DNA from: Paramacrobiotus metropolitanus
Lineage: Eukaryota > Tardigrada > Eutardigrada > Parachela > Macrobiotidae
DNA: 64,000 bases
Assembly (NCBI RefSeq): GCF_019649055.1
Contig: NW_026570235.1
Span: 186,001-250,000 of the forward strand
Direction: 5' to 3'
The notes beneath the pieces were generated by a model. That model did not search any database and was not told the origin of the DNA. It saw nothing but the letters and a program-made list of their open reading frames with translations. The position numbers and the translations under genes were made by a program. The first letter of the stretch is position 1, and each line of letters opens with the position of its first letter. Below, in pieces: positions 1-12,642 of the stretch.

Positions 1-7
1 GTATACT

Positions 8-1591
8 GTGCCGAATTTCATACCGGAACAACATCGGCGTGAATTCAACCTCCGGATGTCCTATGTCAACACAGACAAGCCTCCGGCGGGCACGGAACCG
101 ACCGAAGAATATAGCGATTCCAACGAACAACCGTCGGAAGACGCAGCCACCTTGCTGCATATAGCTCGTACGGCTGCACAATCGTCACAAAGACGAGTTC
201 AAGCCTTAACCCGACCTCGAGCACCCCATGAACCGACAACATATGTCGGCACGGCATCAGCTCCGGCGGGACGAGCAAGTACAGCCAAACCAACTCGGAG
301 TGCGAAGGGACGGTTCTTACCGAAAGACGTACAGTCGCTTCCACCACCTTCGCCGATGGAGATTTCGCCGGAACCAGAAGACTTGACCCAACAGAAGGGA
401 AAGTCCAAGTCGACCAAGACGAAGTCGACTAAACCGGCTAAGAAAAAGGAACCGAAGTCATCCGAGCTGATCTCGTCATCCGAGGAAGAAACCGAAGATG
501 AGGATGACGATGACGACGAGGATTTCCAAACACCTGGAAATATCTCACCCAGGGATGACGACGATGACGATGACGACGGAAACGGTAAACCTCCACCACC
601 GTCGAGCTCGGCACCTTAACAGCAGGCCGAACCGGAGATACCGGCTAAACAACCCGAAGAGAAGGATAGCGGCGACAAGGCCGACGATTCCAAAAGTAAC
701 GAAGATGACGGCGGAGTATACGTCCCTCGTCAGTACGGTAAACGAGTACCACTGACGCCCGACTCCGACCATCAGCCACTTCGTTCGGACTTTCATGAAG
801 ACATGATAGAAGTCCTACCAGACGACATTCCTCCATTGGTCAACGTTAGGCTGAAGTACACCGGCATCAAATCGGCTTCGAAACCCAAGCCGAGCGTCTC
901 AGAATACGACGCGGGATGGATGTATACATTCGCCGCGCTGAAGGCCTTGGCTACACGTGGACCAAAGTTCGCCACACCAAGGATCGCCTTCAAACTCCTC
1001 CAACACTGGAAGGTAGATGAGTCGGGCGACTGGCGACAACTTAGCCAGAACAATGTACGACATTACTGCGACCTAGGCTACCATGCCGGGAAGTTGATAC
1101 GTACATACACCAGCGGAAAACGGATGTACTACGAGTTCCCACCGGCTAAGAAAGATCCGGCCCCTTCAACATATGAAGGATAGATACACGCCATTGAAGC
1201 GTGCATGGAAATGTCCTGGCACCCCGACGGACTTACCCGCGGAGAAATACTTCACCAACTAATAGCGCGGTTTGAGTTCCAGTGGACATCAGCGGAACCG
1301 CAGTTGGTCGACCCTAAATACAAGGCCAAACCAGACGCAGTTGCCGGACGGAAAAAGTACTCCCTGGATGACGAACTAGAATTCGTCATATCGAAGGCAC
1401 TCCACCAACAACGATTTGCCACGAATACCGACAAAACCCAAGGCGGTCAACGGTTTATCGCCTTAAACCCCTCAACCCACCGCTATGGACATTTACCGAA
1501 GGAACGACCCATCTCGGCACAATCGACCGAGTTGGCCGATTCGCATCAAGCAAGTCGGCTCGCGTCGCCAGAAGTACCTACACGGGAATGA
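8..1591 (+). pseudogene. Unknown element ORF, one frame interrupted by two in-frame stops
   Basis: Three consecutive ORFs (8-619, 803-1183, 1205-1591) lie in the same reading frame and are separated only by single stop codons: TAA at 617-619 and TAG at 1181-1183. The sequence between them stays open. The N-terminal third is rich in Pro, Ser and Lys and ends in long Asp/Glu runs (around 490-590). The middle part is more globular, with aromatic residues around 900-1150. No family is recognised. Either this is a decayed ORF with two nonsense mutations, or the stops are read through. The TAA is followed by CAG CAG, which is not a strong known readthrough context. The start at 8 is the first ATG in the window and need not be the true start. 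Confidence 0.5.
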
Positions 1592-1843
1592 GGAAACGCG
1601 GAAAGCGTTGGGAGAGAGGCATAACCGACCTCCTTCCATTGACACCACATAAGCGTCATCGACCAACAGAAGTCGACTTACCTCATTAGACGACCACAAA
1701 GGCGTCTTGGACCAGTTCGAGAACCGACCTGGCCCGACCGTAGTAATCATAGGGTGTAAATTATAGGATGCAACCGAGAAACGGTTTGCTGACTTTTGTT
1801 TTGACAGACTCGTACGGAAGAGCCCCGAACGGAAGCCTTCACG
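1592..1843 (+). other. Inter-ORF spacer of the element with one hairpin
   Basis: No coding potential seen: stops occur in the frame of the flanking ORFs. It contains an imperfect hairpin at 1688-1707 with loop ACAAA, a member of a family described separately, and a TCGAC...GTCGA inverted pair near 1659-1676. Confidence 0.5.
1688..1707. repeat. Element hairpin, loop ACAAA
   Basis: AGACG/CGTCT plus CC/GG arms around the loop ACAAA, with one bulged A. It shares loop size and loop sequence type with the hairpins at 4744, 4830 and 6352. Confidence 0.5.
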
Positions 1844-3013
1844 GTGGACTGCCAACAGTGCATGGACAACGCGACGAGGGACAACAACAGAATGCCCTGC
1901 GCGCTGTGTATCGTATCCTTCACGAATGAACGAATTTCCGGCACCGGAGCGCAACACCGAGCTCAAGCAGCGGCACTCTACCTAAACGTCGTCGCCGGCA
2001 ACTTAAGCGCATACCGGTACCTAGCCGGCAGAGAATATTTGATTAACCAACTGGAATCATACGAACAGGACAACCTGGCCACAATCCAGCGACAACGAGC
2101 TCGCGACCCGAGATGGGAAGAAACTCGACCACCAGTCTTAACAAATAGGCTGTTCGAGTACCGCCAGATGCTGGACTTACAGCGTCAACTTGAGGACCAA
2201 AAGAAGATAAAGGAGGTCGATAGGAAGATCGCCACAATGCGAGTCCATCCACCACCGACCGACTACGAACCGGAAATAAAGATTCGGGTACAGACACCCA
2301 CACAGGGTCTCCCGACAGCCGGAGAATTGACACCCACAATACGCGATGTTTTCGTCGGAGATCCGAACCGACCGATGACCGGCGCATCTATAACGATGAT
2401 GATGAATATGCCGGACGGAACTCAACAGCCAGTTACTTTTACACCGGCAACTCAGGAACAGTTGATGGCAATCCCACACAGGGCAACGCCAGTGGTCACA
2501 CAGGCCCGTCCAACTGTTTCTCAGCAAATTCCTCAATCCGGAATCCCTGGAAATCGCGCTCAACAGCAGCGCCGGCCGAGCAAAAACCTTGCGGGACACG
2601 ACCTCCGACATTGGATCGGCCCAGTTGATCTTCGAGACAGAATCGAAGCGCAACGAGCCGTCATCCGAGAGGCTGGAAAGGAGCCAACCAGAGCTCCACC
2701 AGGAAAACGAACCGGATCTGGAGAAACAGGAATCGGACTTACGGTCGACTTAACAAATAAGTCGAAACGTAATGTCATTCCACTTGAACAGCGGCCGGAA
2801 GCTCAACAAGCAGAACCATCGGCCGAAGCCCAAGCTGAACTGGCAGCTCAACAGGAGCAAATGGACGTCGATGTGGCCGATCAGATGGCACAACTACCAC
2901 AAGTGGAAGTGCCGATCCGAGAAGACCTCGTTATGACCGAGCTCGACAACAAGGAATCGAGGTCGTCATGCCACACCCCACCGAACGGACGAACCATATC
3001 ATGGATGTCATGA
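1844..3013 (+). CDS. Unknown element ORF 2, Gln/Pro-rich, 389 aa
   Basis: A 389-codon uninterrupted ORF in the GC-rich segment. The N-terminal 100 residues contain paired cysteines (C-x2-C twice within the first 25 residues) and a predicted helical stretch. A short charged, coiled-coil-prone part rich in Gln, Lys and Asp follows near residues 105-130. The rest is Pro/Gln/Thr-rich and low in complexity, with Ala/Gln/Glu runs near residues 315-350. I recognise no domain. A Gln-rich, partly helical protein upstream of a second overlapping ORF would fit a gag-like structural protein, but no zinc knuckle is visible. The last 46 nt overlap the ATG-started part of the next ORF in the -1 frame. The start codon is uncertain; the ORF could begin slightly downstream. 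Confidence 0.45.
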   Translation: MDCQQCMDNATRDNNRMPCALCIVSFTNERISGTGAQHRAQAAALYLNVVAGNLSAYRYLAGREYLINQLESYEQDNLATIQRQRARDPRWEETRPPVLTNRLFEYRQMLDLQRQLEDQKKIKEVDRKIATMRVHPPPTDYEPEIKIRVQTPTQGLPTAGELTPTIRDVFVGDPNRPMTGASITMMMNMPDGTQQPVTFTPATQEQLMAIPHRATPVVTQARPTVSQQIPQSGIPGNRAQQQRRPSKNLAGHDLRHWIGPVDLRDRIEAQRAVIREAGKEPTRAPPGKRTGSGETGIGLTVDLTNKSKRNVIPLEQRPEAQQAEPSAEAQAELAAQQEQMDVDVADQMAQLPQVEVPIREDLVMTELDNKESRSSCHTPPNGRTISWMS

Positions 3014-3996
3014 ATTACGAGGAACGGTACCGACCACAAGTTTGGCGGATGGTAGAAAACCTACGCCAATTCCTCGTCCGATCTGGATACCAGACGCTGT
3101 TTGAGCAGCATCAATGGCGACCCGACTTCAACATGAACGCGCACACAGCGCCGAATGTTGAACACCCGTACACCAGATCGAATGCGTTGCCGTCGATGAC
3201 CGACCCGGTCTTGTTGAATGTACCATTGTACAGCCCGGACGGAACACGTGCGAGCCAACTAGGAGCTCGGGAATACTCCCATGACGAGTTGGAGAGTGTT
3301 GCCCAGTTCGTCATCACGGACGCACACCCAGCCTTTGTAATCACCGCGGCTCGGGCAGCACTGGACTTAACCCAGTATCTTCCGGAAGGAGAAGTCGATA
3401 CGGCCCAGGACGGAGTCACGGCATTCCTGCGATTCATCTTCGCAGCTCGACTCGGCAATTACTACTGCCATTACACATTATACGGACTGTACCAGAACGA
3501 AATGATACCAGCGGCTGTGGAAACCCTCGTAGCCCAACTTGGCACACCGATGAGAAGTGTTATCCTAGCTGTCTGGATGCGCGACTTGCTGTACACCCAC
3601 GAACGGTACGCAATAAAGTATGCCTTTCGTGAGGATCACGTATATCCCAGCGACGATGCAACTCGATTCATCAGCTGGTACCGCGAAAAGAAGACTTTGC
3701 CCAGTGGATTTAACTCGTCGCCCTACGAACCTTGGATGTCGGACGACATAGCACCCGGCGCACGACCGTACGCGCTGCGACTCCGCAAACAGGCGGCCAA
3801 GGAATCGAGAAAGGGCAGAGCGGAGCGCCCAGGCCAGGAAACAGATGAGACCAACGAGATGTCTCAACGGAGCGGCCCGGCGACTTGTAAACCTAGGAAC
3901 CCGAACATACGGCCACATAACCGACCTGGCCCGGACGACGATGAAGAAGAAGATTACTTCGGCGGCGATAAACCCGTCGAAATCCCACTCAGTTAA
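2968..3996 (+). CDS. Unknown element ORF 3, 342 aa, overlaps ORF 2 in the -1 frame
   Basis: An uninterrupted 342-codon ORF whose first ATG (2968) lies inside the end of the preceding ORF. This frame is open back to 2839, so 175 nt are open in both frames. Residues 1-270 look globular and mostly helical, with conserved-looking aromatic and Arg residues and a hydrophobic middle around residues 130-220. The C-terminus (from about 270) is basic and then acidic (Asp/Glu run near residue 325), as in nucleic-acid-binding tails. No known family is recognised. The -1 relation and tight overlap look like polycistronic or frameshift-linked element genes, but I find no convincing slippery heptamer in the overlap, so reinitiation at 2968 is as likely. 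Confidence 0.45.
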   Translation: MPHPTERTNHIMDVMNYEERYRPQVWRMVENLRQFLVRSGYQTLFEQHQWRPDFNMNAHTAPNVEHPYTRSNALPSMTDPVLLNVPLYSPDGTRASQLGAREYSHDELESVAQFVITDAHPAFVITAARAALDLTQYLPEGEVDTAQDGVTAFLRFIFAARLGNYYCHYTLYGLYQNEMIPAAVETLVAQLGTPMRSVILAVWMRDLLYTHERYAIKYAFREDHVYPSDDATRFISWYREKKTLPSGFNSSPYEPWMSDDIAPGARPYALRLRKQAAKESRKGRAERPGQETDETNEMSQRSGPATCKPRNPNIRPHNRPGPDDDEEEDYFGGDKPVEIPLS

Positions 3997-4743
3997 GGTC
4001 GAGTTCCCACACTGGAACTCGATCCCCCATTGGAATAACTTCAAGGACTCATTGCCGAGAAACGGCACGGTCGAGAACCGACCTTCCGACTGAGAAACAG
4101 TCTAGCTGAGAAACAGCGCCGTCGAGAACCGACTTCGGAATGGACACTTTTCTTCAGTTCTTTTCACGGAAACCGAACAACCATGTACGCGGCGGACGTC
4201 AACGACGACTTTGCCAGAAAGCCGACTACACAAGTCGGCCGGATTCTTTGGTCGGACCCGGAAACGCGTGGTTAGACCCGGGTATTTCGGTTCTCTCACC
4301 GTACCGGTACGTCCCCCAAGGAATCCCCTGGAACGAACTGGGCAACCGACCCCAGTTCCCCAGCATGGCAAGAACAGATCGTAACCACATCTGCTAACAT
4401 AGCAGATCGTCAACCACGTTCTGCGACCATCGGAGCCAACAGAAGCCCCAATCCGCGTTACATGGAGATTACTCCGGCCAACCGACTCCGGAGAAAACGA
4501 GAGGATTATACGCACATGGCGCGGAACACGCGTCGCGCGCGTTCCACGCCATGTTTGCCAAGCACCCGTGGCCAACTTTGGAACCGGGTAGCCGAGCAGC
4601 CTTCACCATTGTAAACGACGGAAATCCCTCGGCCGAGTCGCCAACAGCGCAAGAAAACTCGGACTACGTGTACTTGAGCCGACCACAAAGGCCGACCTTG
4701 TACTTTCCTTATAACTTGGAGACATTGCGGACATAGTTGCATT

Positions 4744-4764
4744 AGCCGACCACACAGGTCGGCT
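4744..4764. repeat. Element hairpin, perfect 8-bp stem, loop ACACA
   Basis: AGCCGACC (4744-4751) and GGTCGGCT (4757-4764) are exact reverse complements around a 5-nt ACACA loop. It is the best member of a dispersed hairpin family in this GC-rich segment. Confidence 0.7.
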
Positions 4765-4769
4765 GTGCA

Positions 4770-4790
4770 AGCCGACTGCACAAGTTGGCT
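4770..4790. repeat. Element hairpin, 8-bp stem with one wobble, loop GCACA
   Basis: AGCCGACT and AGTTGGCT pair fully, allowing one G-T wobble, around a 5-nt loop. It lies 5 bp downstream of the perfect hairpin at 4744-4764. The G-T pair preserves the stem despite a base change. Confidence 0.6.
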
Positions 4791-4829
4791 TTGGAAATGA
4801 TAGCCAGATCGACTAGAAGTCGACATTAT

Positions 4830-4850
4830 GGCCGACCACATAGGTCGACC
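4830..4850. repeat. Element hairpin, 7 of 8 pairs, loop ACATA
   Basis: GGCCGACC and GGTCGACC pair at seven of eight positions around the loop ACATA. A smaller perfect hairpin (TCGACT-AGA-AGTCGA) lies just upstream at 4809-4823. Confidence 0.55.
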
Positions 4851-6351
4851 ATAGCGGCCAACAGAAGTCGACTACGGAGAATGCATGGAAGCTGGCAGTA
4901 ACCTCGTGGCAATCCAACCGGATTCTCCGTTTGAATCCAGACCTACAGGCTCTGTACCTGGAGATCAACCGCAGTCTCCCCCGGGCGACATTGGGCAAAC
5001 CAGCCGATTTACCGGTGACCACGACTACGCGCGTCTCCGAACGTGCTGTCATTCCCTGAAGAGGAACAGCGACGGTGATTTGGATACTGGTGTACCAACG
5101 ACTCCGCCGCGACCTGCTTCCCCATGTCTTCAATGGAACATCCTAGGCAGACCGCGTTAGAATACGCGACCTGCACCTTCCTAACGAACCCCGCTGACAA
5201 GAACCATGCAGCCGCAACAAAAGTGGCAGCATGGCCTTTGTCAGCGGCAAAGAAAATTTCCCCGTGGACATGAGTTGCCTACCCCCAACAGAAGCGGCTA
5301 GGCGTCACAGATTCGCGATAAAACAAAATGGAAGAATCGGATCTGACGACCTCAGGGACTTGCATGTGCATGAAGTTTAAACCAAAGAGCTCGACTTCAC
5401 AACCGGGGCCACAAAGACCCTTGGTGTTGTAAGTCAGCACAATTGCATGATGAAGCGCCAGTCACCCGGCCAACAGATGCCAAGAAAACTCCTACCTCGT
5501 AAGATTCGGCGGCCCAGAAGCAAGTCATTCGGATTGACCGACCTCAACAGTAGCTCGGATCCGACCCAGAGTTCATGTCAGAGATTACAGAAGGAACGGA
5601 GTTGTGCTGCTGAACATCCCTCTGCCAGTCCGAACTGACCGAAGGATGTCCTGACACCAGACCCGGCCAACTGTAGCCGAACGCACAGAACTCCCAAATG
5701 AAGGAACCACCAGATGGAGGTCGGAAGTGGACGACAACAAGGAAAATCCACCAGAAGTACGAAATCGACCTCCCAGTGGAAGAATTAAAGTTTATCCGAC
5801 CTTAAGGAAGTCGGAAAATAGCCGACCTCCGAACCTGGATAGGATCCGACCTCAAGCCGAGGTCGGAAGTGATCGCACAGAAGTCGGAAGGACACGACAA
5901 CAAGTCGGCAAAGGCATTTGGAAGTCGAGAACCGACCTCCTAACGGAAAAATCCGACCTTCGGACGGATGAGCACACAGTTCATCCGACCTCCGAAGTCG
6001 ACCATAACCGACCACATGTCGGAAGTCGGCAACTCTAGTCAACATGACGGAAGAAGAACGACATCTGCCTGCGGTGGACGAATTCGACTTGAAGGAACTT
6101 GTTTAGCCCCACATGGGCATGTTATTGCAGGTTAACCCTAGTCGACCACCGACGGATAGGATGACCGACCTCGACAGAAGGTCGGATAACAACGGAACAT
6201 ATTGGATGGAAGTCGACTCGACACTTCCGCCGAAGAAACCTATGATTTCCGATCGGACCTTCGAGCCAGTTCGACTCGGATTATTCTAAACCAGGCTCGT
6301 GGTAGCAGATTGAACGGTTGTAACCGACCACTTTTGAACGGAACTGCTGTA

Positions 6352-6375
6352 CATGACGACCACACAGGCCGCATG
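6352..6375. repeat. Element hairpin, bulged stem, loop ACACA
   Basis: CATG/CATG, CG/CG and CC/GG segments pair around the loop ACACA, with one bulge and one mismatch. This is a further diverged copy of the same hairpin type. Confidence 0.45.
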
Positions 6376-7305
6376 ACTTACATACAGCTTTTTCCGACCT
6401 GGACTTTAAGAATTCGGAACATAGCCGAATTTCCCAGCCGCCACCGGTCGACTTACCGGTAGGCCGACCTTGGTCAAACCGACCTCGGCCCTATTCCCCA
6501 TTCAGAGAGGATGCCTCGGCATTTGCACCCGCAACAGTGCCTCTCTATCCCGAACGGACGGATACGAGTCGGAAGTAAGTGTTTAACCGTGCTTATCCGA
6601 CCTCGGTGAATGTAACCGGTTACGACGGGTAACCCGGGAACCGATGCCCCGGACCCAACTTACCGGATGAAAGTGGACAGGAGACCCCGTGGAGACTCAA
6701 CTGCCCCGTGGACGTCATCCTAGTCGGAATAGGACCCCCGGACAGATTTTGCATTTTTTTAGCATTTCTCCTAACAAACGGAATTGTATTTTTCTAGTTC
6801 GATCTCTTTAACAGATCTGTTTTGTAACCCCTTTTGCTCACTGGAATTGTGATTAAACTTTATTTCATACTTTCTTTCGCGCTGCATACAACTTTCATTA
6901 CATTTTTCTTTCACATTGTTCTCCGCTGCCAACAGAAGCAAGAAGCCAGCCAACAGAAGCATCACCGGTCCAACGAAACGCCCGAGCGGCTTCCGGATTT
7001 TCGGCCGTGAGTGGTTTCCCACTCATGGGTCTGGAAGTAAAGAACGGACGGTCGACCAGACACCGGACTCCCACTGCCAGAGGACGCGTACCAGCGACCC
7101 CACATTGGGTCCGACTGGAGAGTTGTGCGGTACTGGTGCGGTACCGAGTCGGAGCATCCTTCGCAGGAGCTCGGATTCCCGCCCAGAGGCATGTCAGAGG
7201 CACATGACTGCGCCTGGTGCATACGGCCCACCATGGACGTATTTGCACTCATGCTTGCCATATCGCCTCTCTCGCTGTACGTACGTGTGTGGCTGCACTG
7301 CACTC

Positions 7306-7325
7306 ATATCCGCTGGAGCGGATAT
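7306..7325. repeat. Perfect palindrome in the terminal region
   Basis: ATATCCGC (7306-7313) and GCGGATAT (7318-7325) flank a 4-nt loop. It lies in the putative promoter/LTR region about 230 bp upstream of the AATAAA. Confidence 0.6.
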
Positions 7326-7557
7326 ACGCGGCGCACACACTGAGCATACTTGCTCTCTCGTCCCTCTCTCGCAGTATGACTCGCGTTCCAGTCGCATCAT
7401 CACACAGCTGATGGCACACAGCACGTGCTTGCCGCCAGTTGCTTTTTCACGCCTTGGCGAACGCTCAAGAGCTCTTCTAGCATTCACTTGCTTGCTTAGC
7501 CATCAGTGCTTTGTTTTGCTTTCCTGCTATTACGCAGCATTGTTCCCTTTATTTGTC

Positions 7558-7563
7558 AATAAA
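7558..7563 (+). terminator. Poly(A) signal AATAAA
   Basis: Canonical AATAAA just before the compositional edge at 7598, consistent with the R region of an LTR or with the 3' end of an element transcript. Confidence 0.45.
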
Positions 7564-7598
7564 GCACACTCGTGATCTCCTCGCGCTTGCCTGTTACA

Positions 7599-8369
7599 TT
7601 ACATTTCTTACGCTCATAAATTTTTTGAATACAGAAGATTCGTACGTTTCTTTAAATAAAAATTTTCGAAACTAATGTACGCCACGACAATACGTACGGA
7701 TGTAGATCCCGTAAACTGGTTATATGAATACTGATTATCTGTGCCAGTACTTCGGCCCTGTCCTTTGAGGCGAAGGATCTCGGCTTCTACTTCACCAATT
7801 TTGTTGCTTTAAAGTACATCAAAATTCTCTAGGTGTAGCGGTGGATCCAAGAATGTTGACTTTTTGCCAAAATCATTTGTCTGGGTCCAGTGGTCAATCA
7901 TAAGCTTGTTACCATGGACGCGATAAGAAATACACACTGTTCTAACACAACTTGACCCAGAAAAGTAGAAATATCTGAGCTGCTACTTAACAATAAGTAC
8001 GAGTACAATACAAAGTAAAAAATTAATGTAACTTAACACGTTAGTCATAATCACGTCAGACATCCTTGCAAGTTATGTACTGTATGTACAAGTAAACAGT
8101 CAAATCAAAATGCAATACACAAATTAATAGAAAAGACACGCAAACTACAACATAAAAATTTCGTTCAGTTTGTCCAGCCCTTCCATCGAGCCTAGCACTG
8201 ACGCCGCATTTTCCCGTTGAAAGTAAACAGTCCGTGTTTCCGGTTCGATTAACTTATGTAAAGTGTATCATTCATTCATTCATTCATTCATGTATCAGGA
8301 GCAGACAACCCGTTTAACAGGACTTCAATGTCTGGTCGGTAAAAATGCAGCAAAAAATTACAGAAGAGA
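7599..8369. other. AT-rich intergenic DNA
   Basis: No gene seen. A short (ATTC)n microsatellite lies at about 8266-8292. Confidence 0.6.
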
Positions 8370-9089
8370 TTATTTAGACAGATCAACAGTTTTCAGAGCA
8401 AACTTGAAAAAGCTAACACCGCTAACACTGAGTGTCTGTGAATTAACTTTTTGAATCCGCTCAAAAACGTTCTTTAACCGCATGGCCAGCGTGCTTTCTC
8501 CGATTTTCTGTTTCGCTCTGGCTTGGATTCGTTTCGGCTTCCGGAGATTGTACTGCGGTGACAAATCCTTGAAGTCGATCAGTTCACCCAGGTAGGGCGG
8601 AAGTTTATACACTTCATGGTTGTAGATCTTATACAACCAAACGGCTTCCGACTGCTTCCAACGGTCAAATACCGGCAGGATGCGCAATCGCTGATACAGC
8701 TCGGGGGTTACCCGCTCCTTGTAGTCAGTAATGGCCTGCAGTGCTTTCCGTTGGGCTCTGGTCAGCTTGTCGCGTAGAGTCGAAAATGCTGGTGACCACG
8801 TATCCGACCCGTAGTCGAAATGTGGCTGCACACAGGCATGGTAAAGACTCCTGCGCTGTGACATGTCCAGGCCTTGTTTCGCTGCGTTTATCATTGCAAT
8901 GCCGTAGTTAATTTTCCGCAGTACATGGCTAAACTGTTCTTCCCACTTCAAATTTTGATCGATGTAAATACCGAGGTATTTTACGCATGTTTGCGCTTCC
9001 AGCTGGTGACCGTTCATCTGCACTGTAGGCGCAGGCTGATTTTTCCTTGATAGTGGACAAATGTAAATAATATAGATATTACTAAACAT
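8370..9089 (-). mobile_element. 5'-truncated non-LTR retrotransposon, C-terminal part of reverse transcriptase
   Basis: A 239-codon open frame encodes the thumb/C-terminal part of a jockey/RTE-like reverse transcriptase. Recognisable are the block KYLGIYIDQNLKW near residues 37-49, a helical run, the AQRKALQAIT segment near residue 130, and a typical tail with an LRKPK...R motif near residues 180-190. The catalytic palm and the endonuclease are absent, so this is a dead-on-arrival 5' truncation. The frame is still open to its natural end, suggesting a fairly young insertion. It sits just outside the left end of the inverted duplication described below. Confidence 0.8.
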
Positions 9090-9676
9090 ACGTACGGGTT
9101 TATTAATATTGTATGACAGTCTGTAAGCGACCGCAAATCAACACACCCTTGGAGCTACTTATTTTTTAATAGTCATCGGCCAATATTCATCCGTGCTGGG
9201 CTTGTATTAATTAAACAAGACGTGCGGATCACAAAGTCGTAAACCGGCCAGATCGTTTTTCAATTATCATCCCAAAAAGCGTTAAAAAGAATCAAGGGCT
9301 CATGCATAAAAAAGGTTAACTAAAAAGCGGGTGAATGTTGCGAAATGAAAGCAAGTATACAAACAGTCAAGTGTTATACAGGGGGAAACGATCCAACGGA
9401 AACCAAAAAACACACAGCATGGCTTTTATTACTGCACTATTTTTACGTTAAATGGCGACGTTCGTCATCAAATAAATAGATATTTTGCAGAAAAAGAGGA
9501 AATCGCAAAAAAGAAGATTGTGATTACGGTGATTGTTCTCTTCCCCACGGTTTGCCACAATGGATGGGTCTCAAATACAATTAGCATGAAGACTGGAGCC
9601 GAATAACAAAAAACATCTTTGTCCACAAACAACAGTACAATGGGCTGATCCGCGCTGACTGGAGTCACATTTCCGC
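9090..9676 (-). other. 3' flank of ARF1, also present near 24.1-24.6 kb
   Basis: No separate gene. On the minus strand this is the 3' untranslated/flanking DNA of ARF1. From about 9205 it is recognisably similar, inverted, to 24118-24603. The 70-codon minus ORF 9468-9680 has a counterpart there and is most likely untranslated sequence. Confidence 0.6.

Positions 9677-12642
<2,966 letters not shown>

Larger units (their letters stand above)
3997..6815. other. Long ORF-poor part of the GC-rich element with dispersed hairpins
   Basis: About 2.8 kb without a convincing gene. Short ORFs (for example 5727-6038) have the same CCGAC/GTCGG word bias in every frame and look like chance openings. The words CCAACAGAAG and GACCACANAGG recur many times, several as stem-loops around 4744-4850 and 6352-6375. 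This could be degenerate pol-like sequence that I cannot recognise, or a structured noncoding part of the element. Confidence 0.4.
1..7598. mobile_element. Foreign-looking GC-rich segment, probable (partial) LTR-type mobile element
   Basis: Seen: this stretch is clearly GC-richer than the rest of the window and is saturated with CCGAC/GTCGG words. It contains large unspliced ORFs in its first 4 kb, then about 2.7 kb of ORF-poor DNA with small hairpins. It ends in a stretch with AATAAA (7558-7563) followed 29 bp later by TGTTACA (7592-7598), a terminus typical of many LTRs. Host-like AT-rich DNA starts immediately after. The left end lies outside the window. I see no reverse transcriptase, integrase, protease or transposase motifs, so this would be a non-autonomous or unrecognised element. 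An integrated virus-like element or an unknown gene cluster are alternatives. Its class is unproven. Confidence 0.5.
6816..7598 (+). repeat. Possible 3' LTR or terminal region of the element
   Basis: Pyrimidine-rich, promoter-like DNA (CTCTCTCG runs near 7264 and 7354), a perfect 8-bp inverted repeat at 7306-7325, then AATAAA at 7558-7563 and the end TGTTACA at 7592-7598. Many Ty3-type LTRs run from TGTAAC to TGTTACA. TGTAAC occurs near 6819 and near 6608, so the left edge is ambiguous, and I see no polypurine tract directly upstream of either. The 219-codon ORF at 6916-7575 is probably a chance opening. A second LTR copy would be needed to prove this; none is in the window. Confidence 0.35.

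Noticed and set aside
6916-7575. 219-codon plus-strand ORF at the end of the GC-rich segment
   Set aside because: No domain, compositionally like the surrounding promoter/LTR-like DNA, and long ORFs occur in several frames here by base bias.
8263-8454. Plus-strand ORF opposite the reverse transcriptase fragment
   Set aside because: Formed by the ATTC microsatellite and the antisense of the retrotransposon tail.
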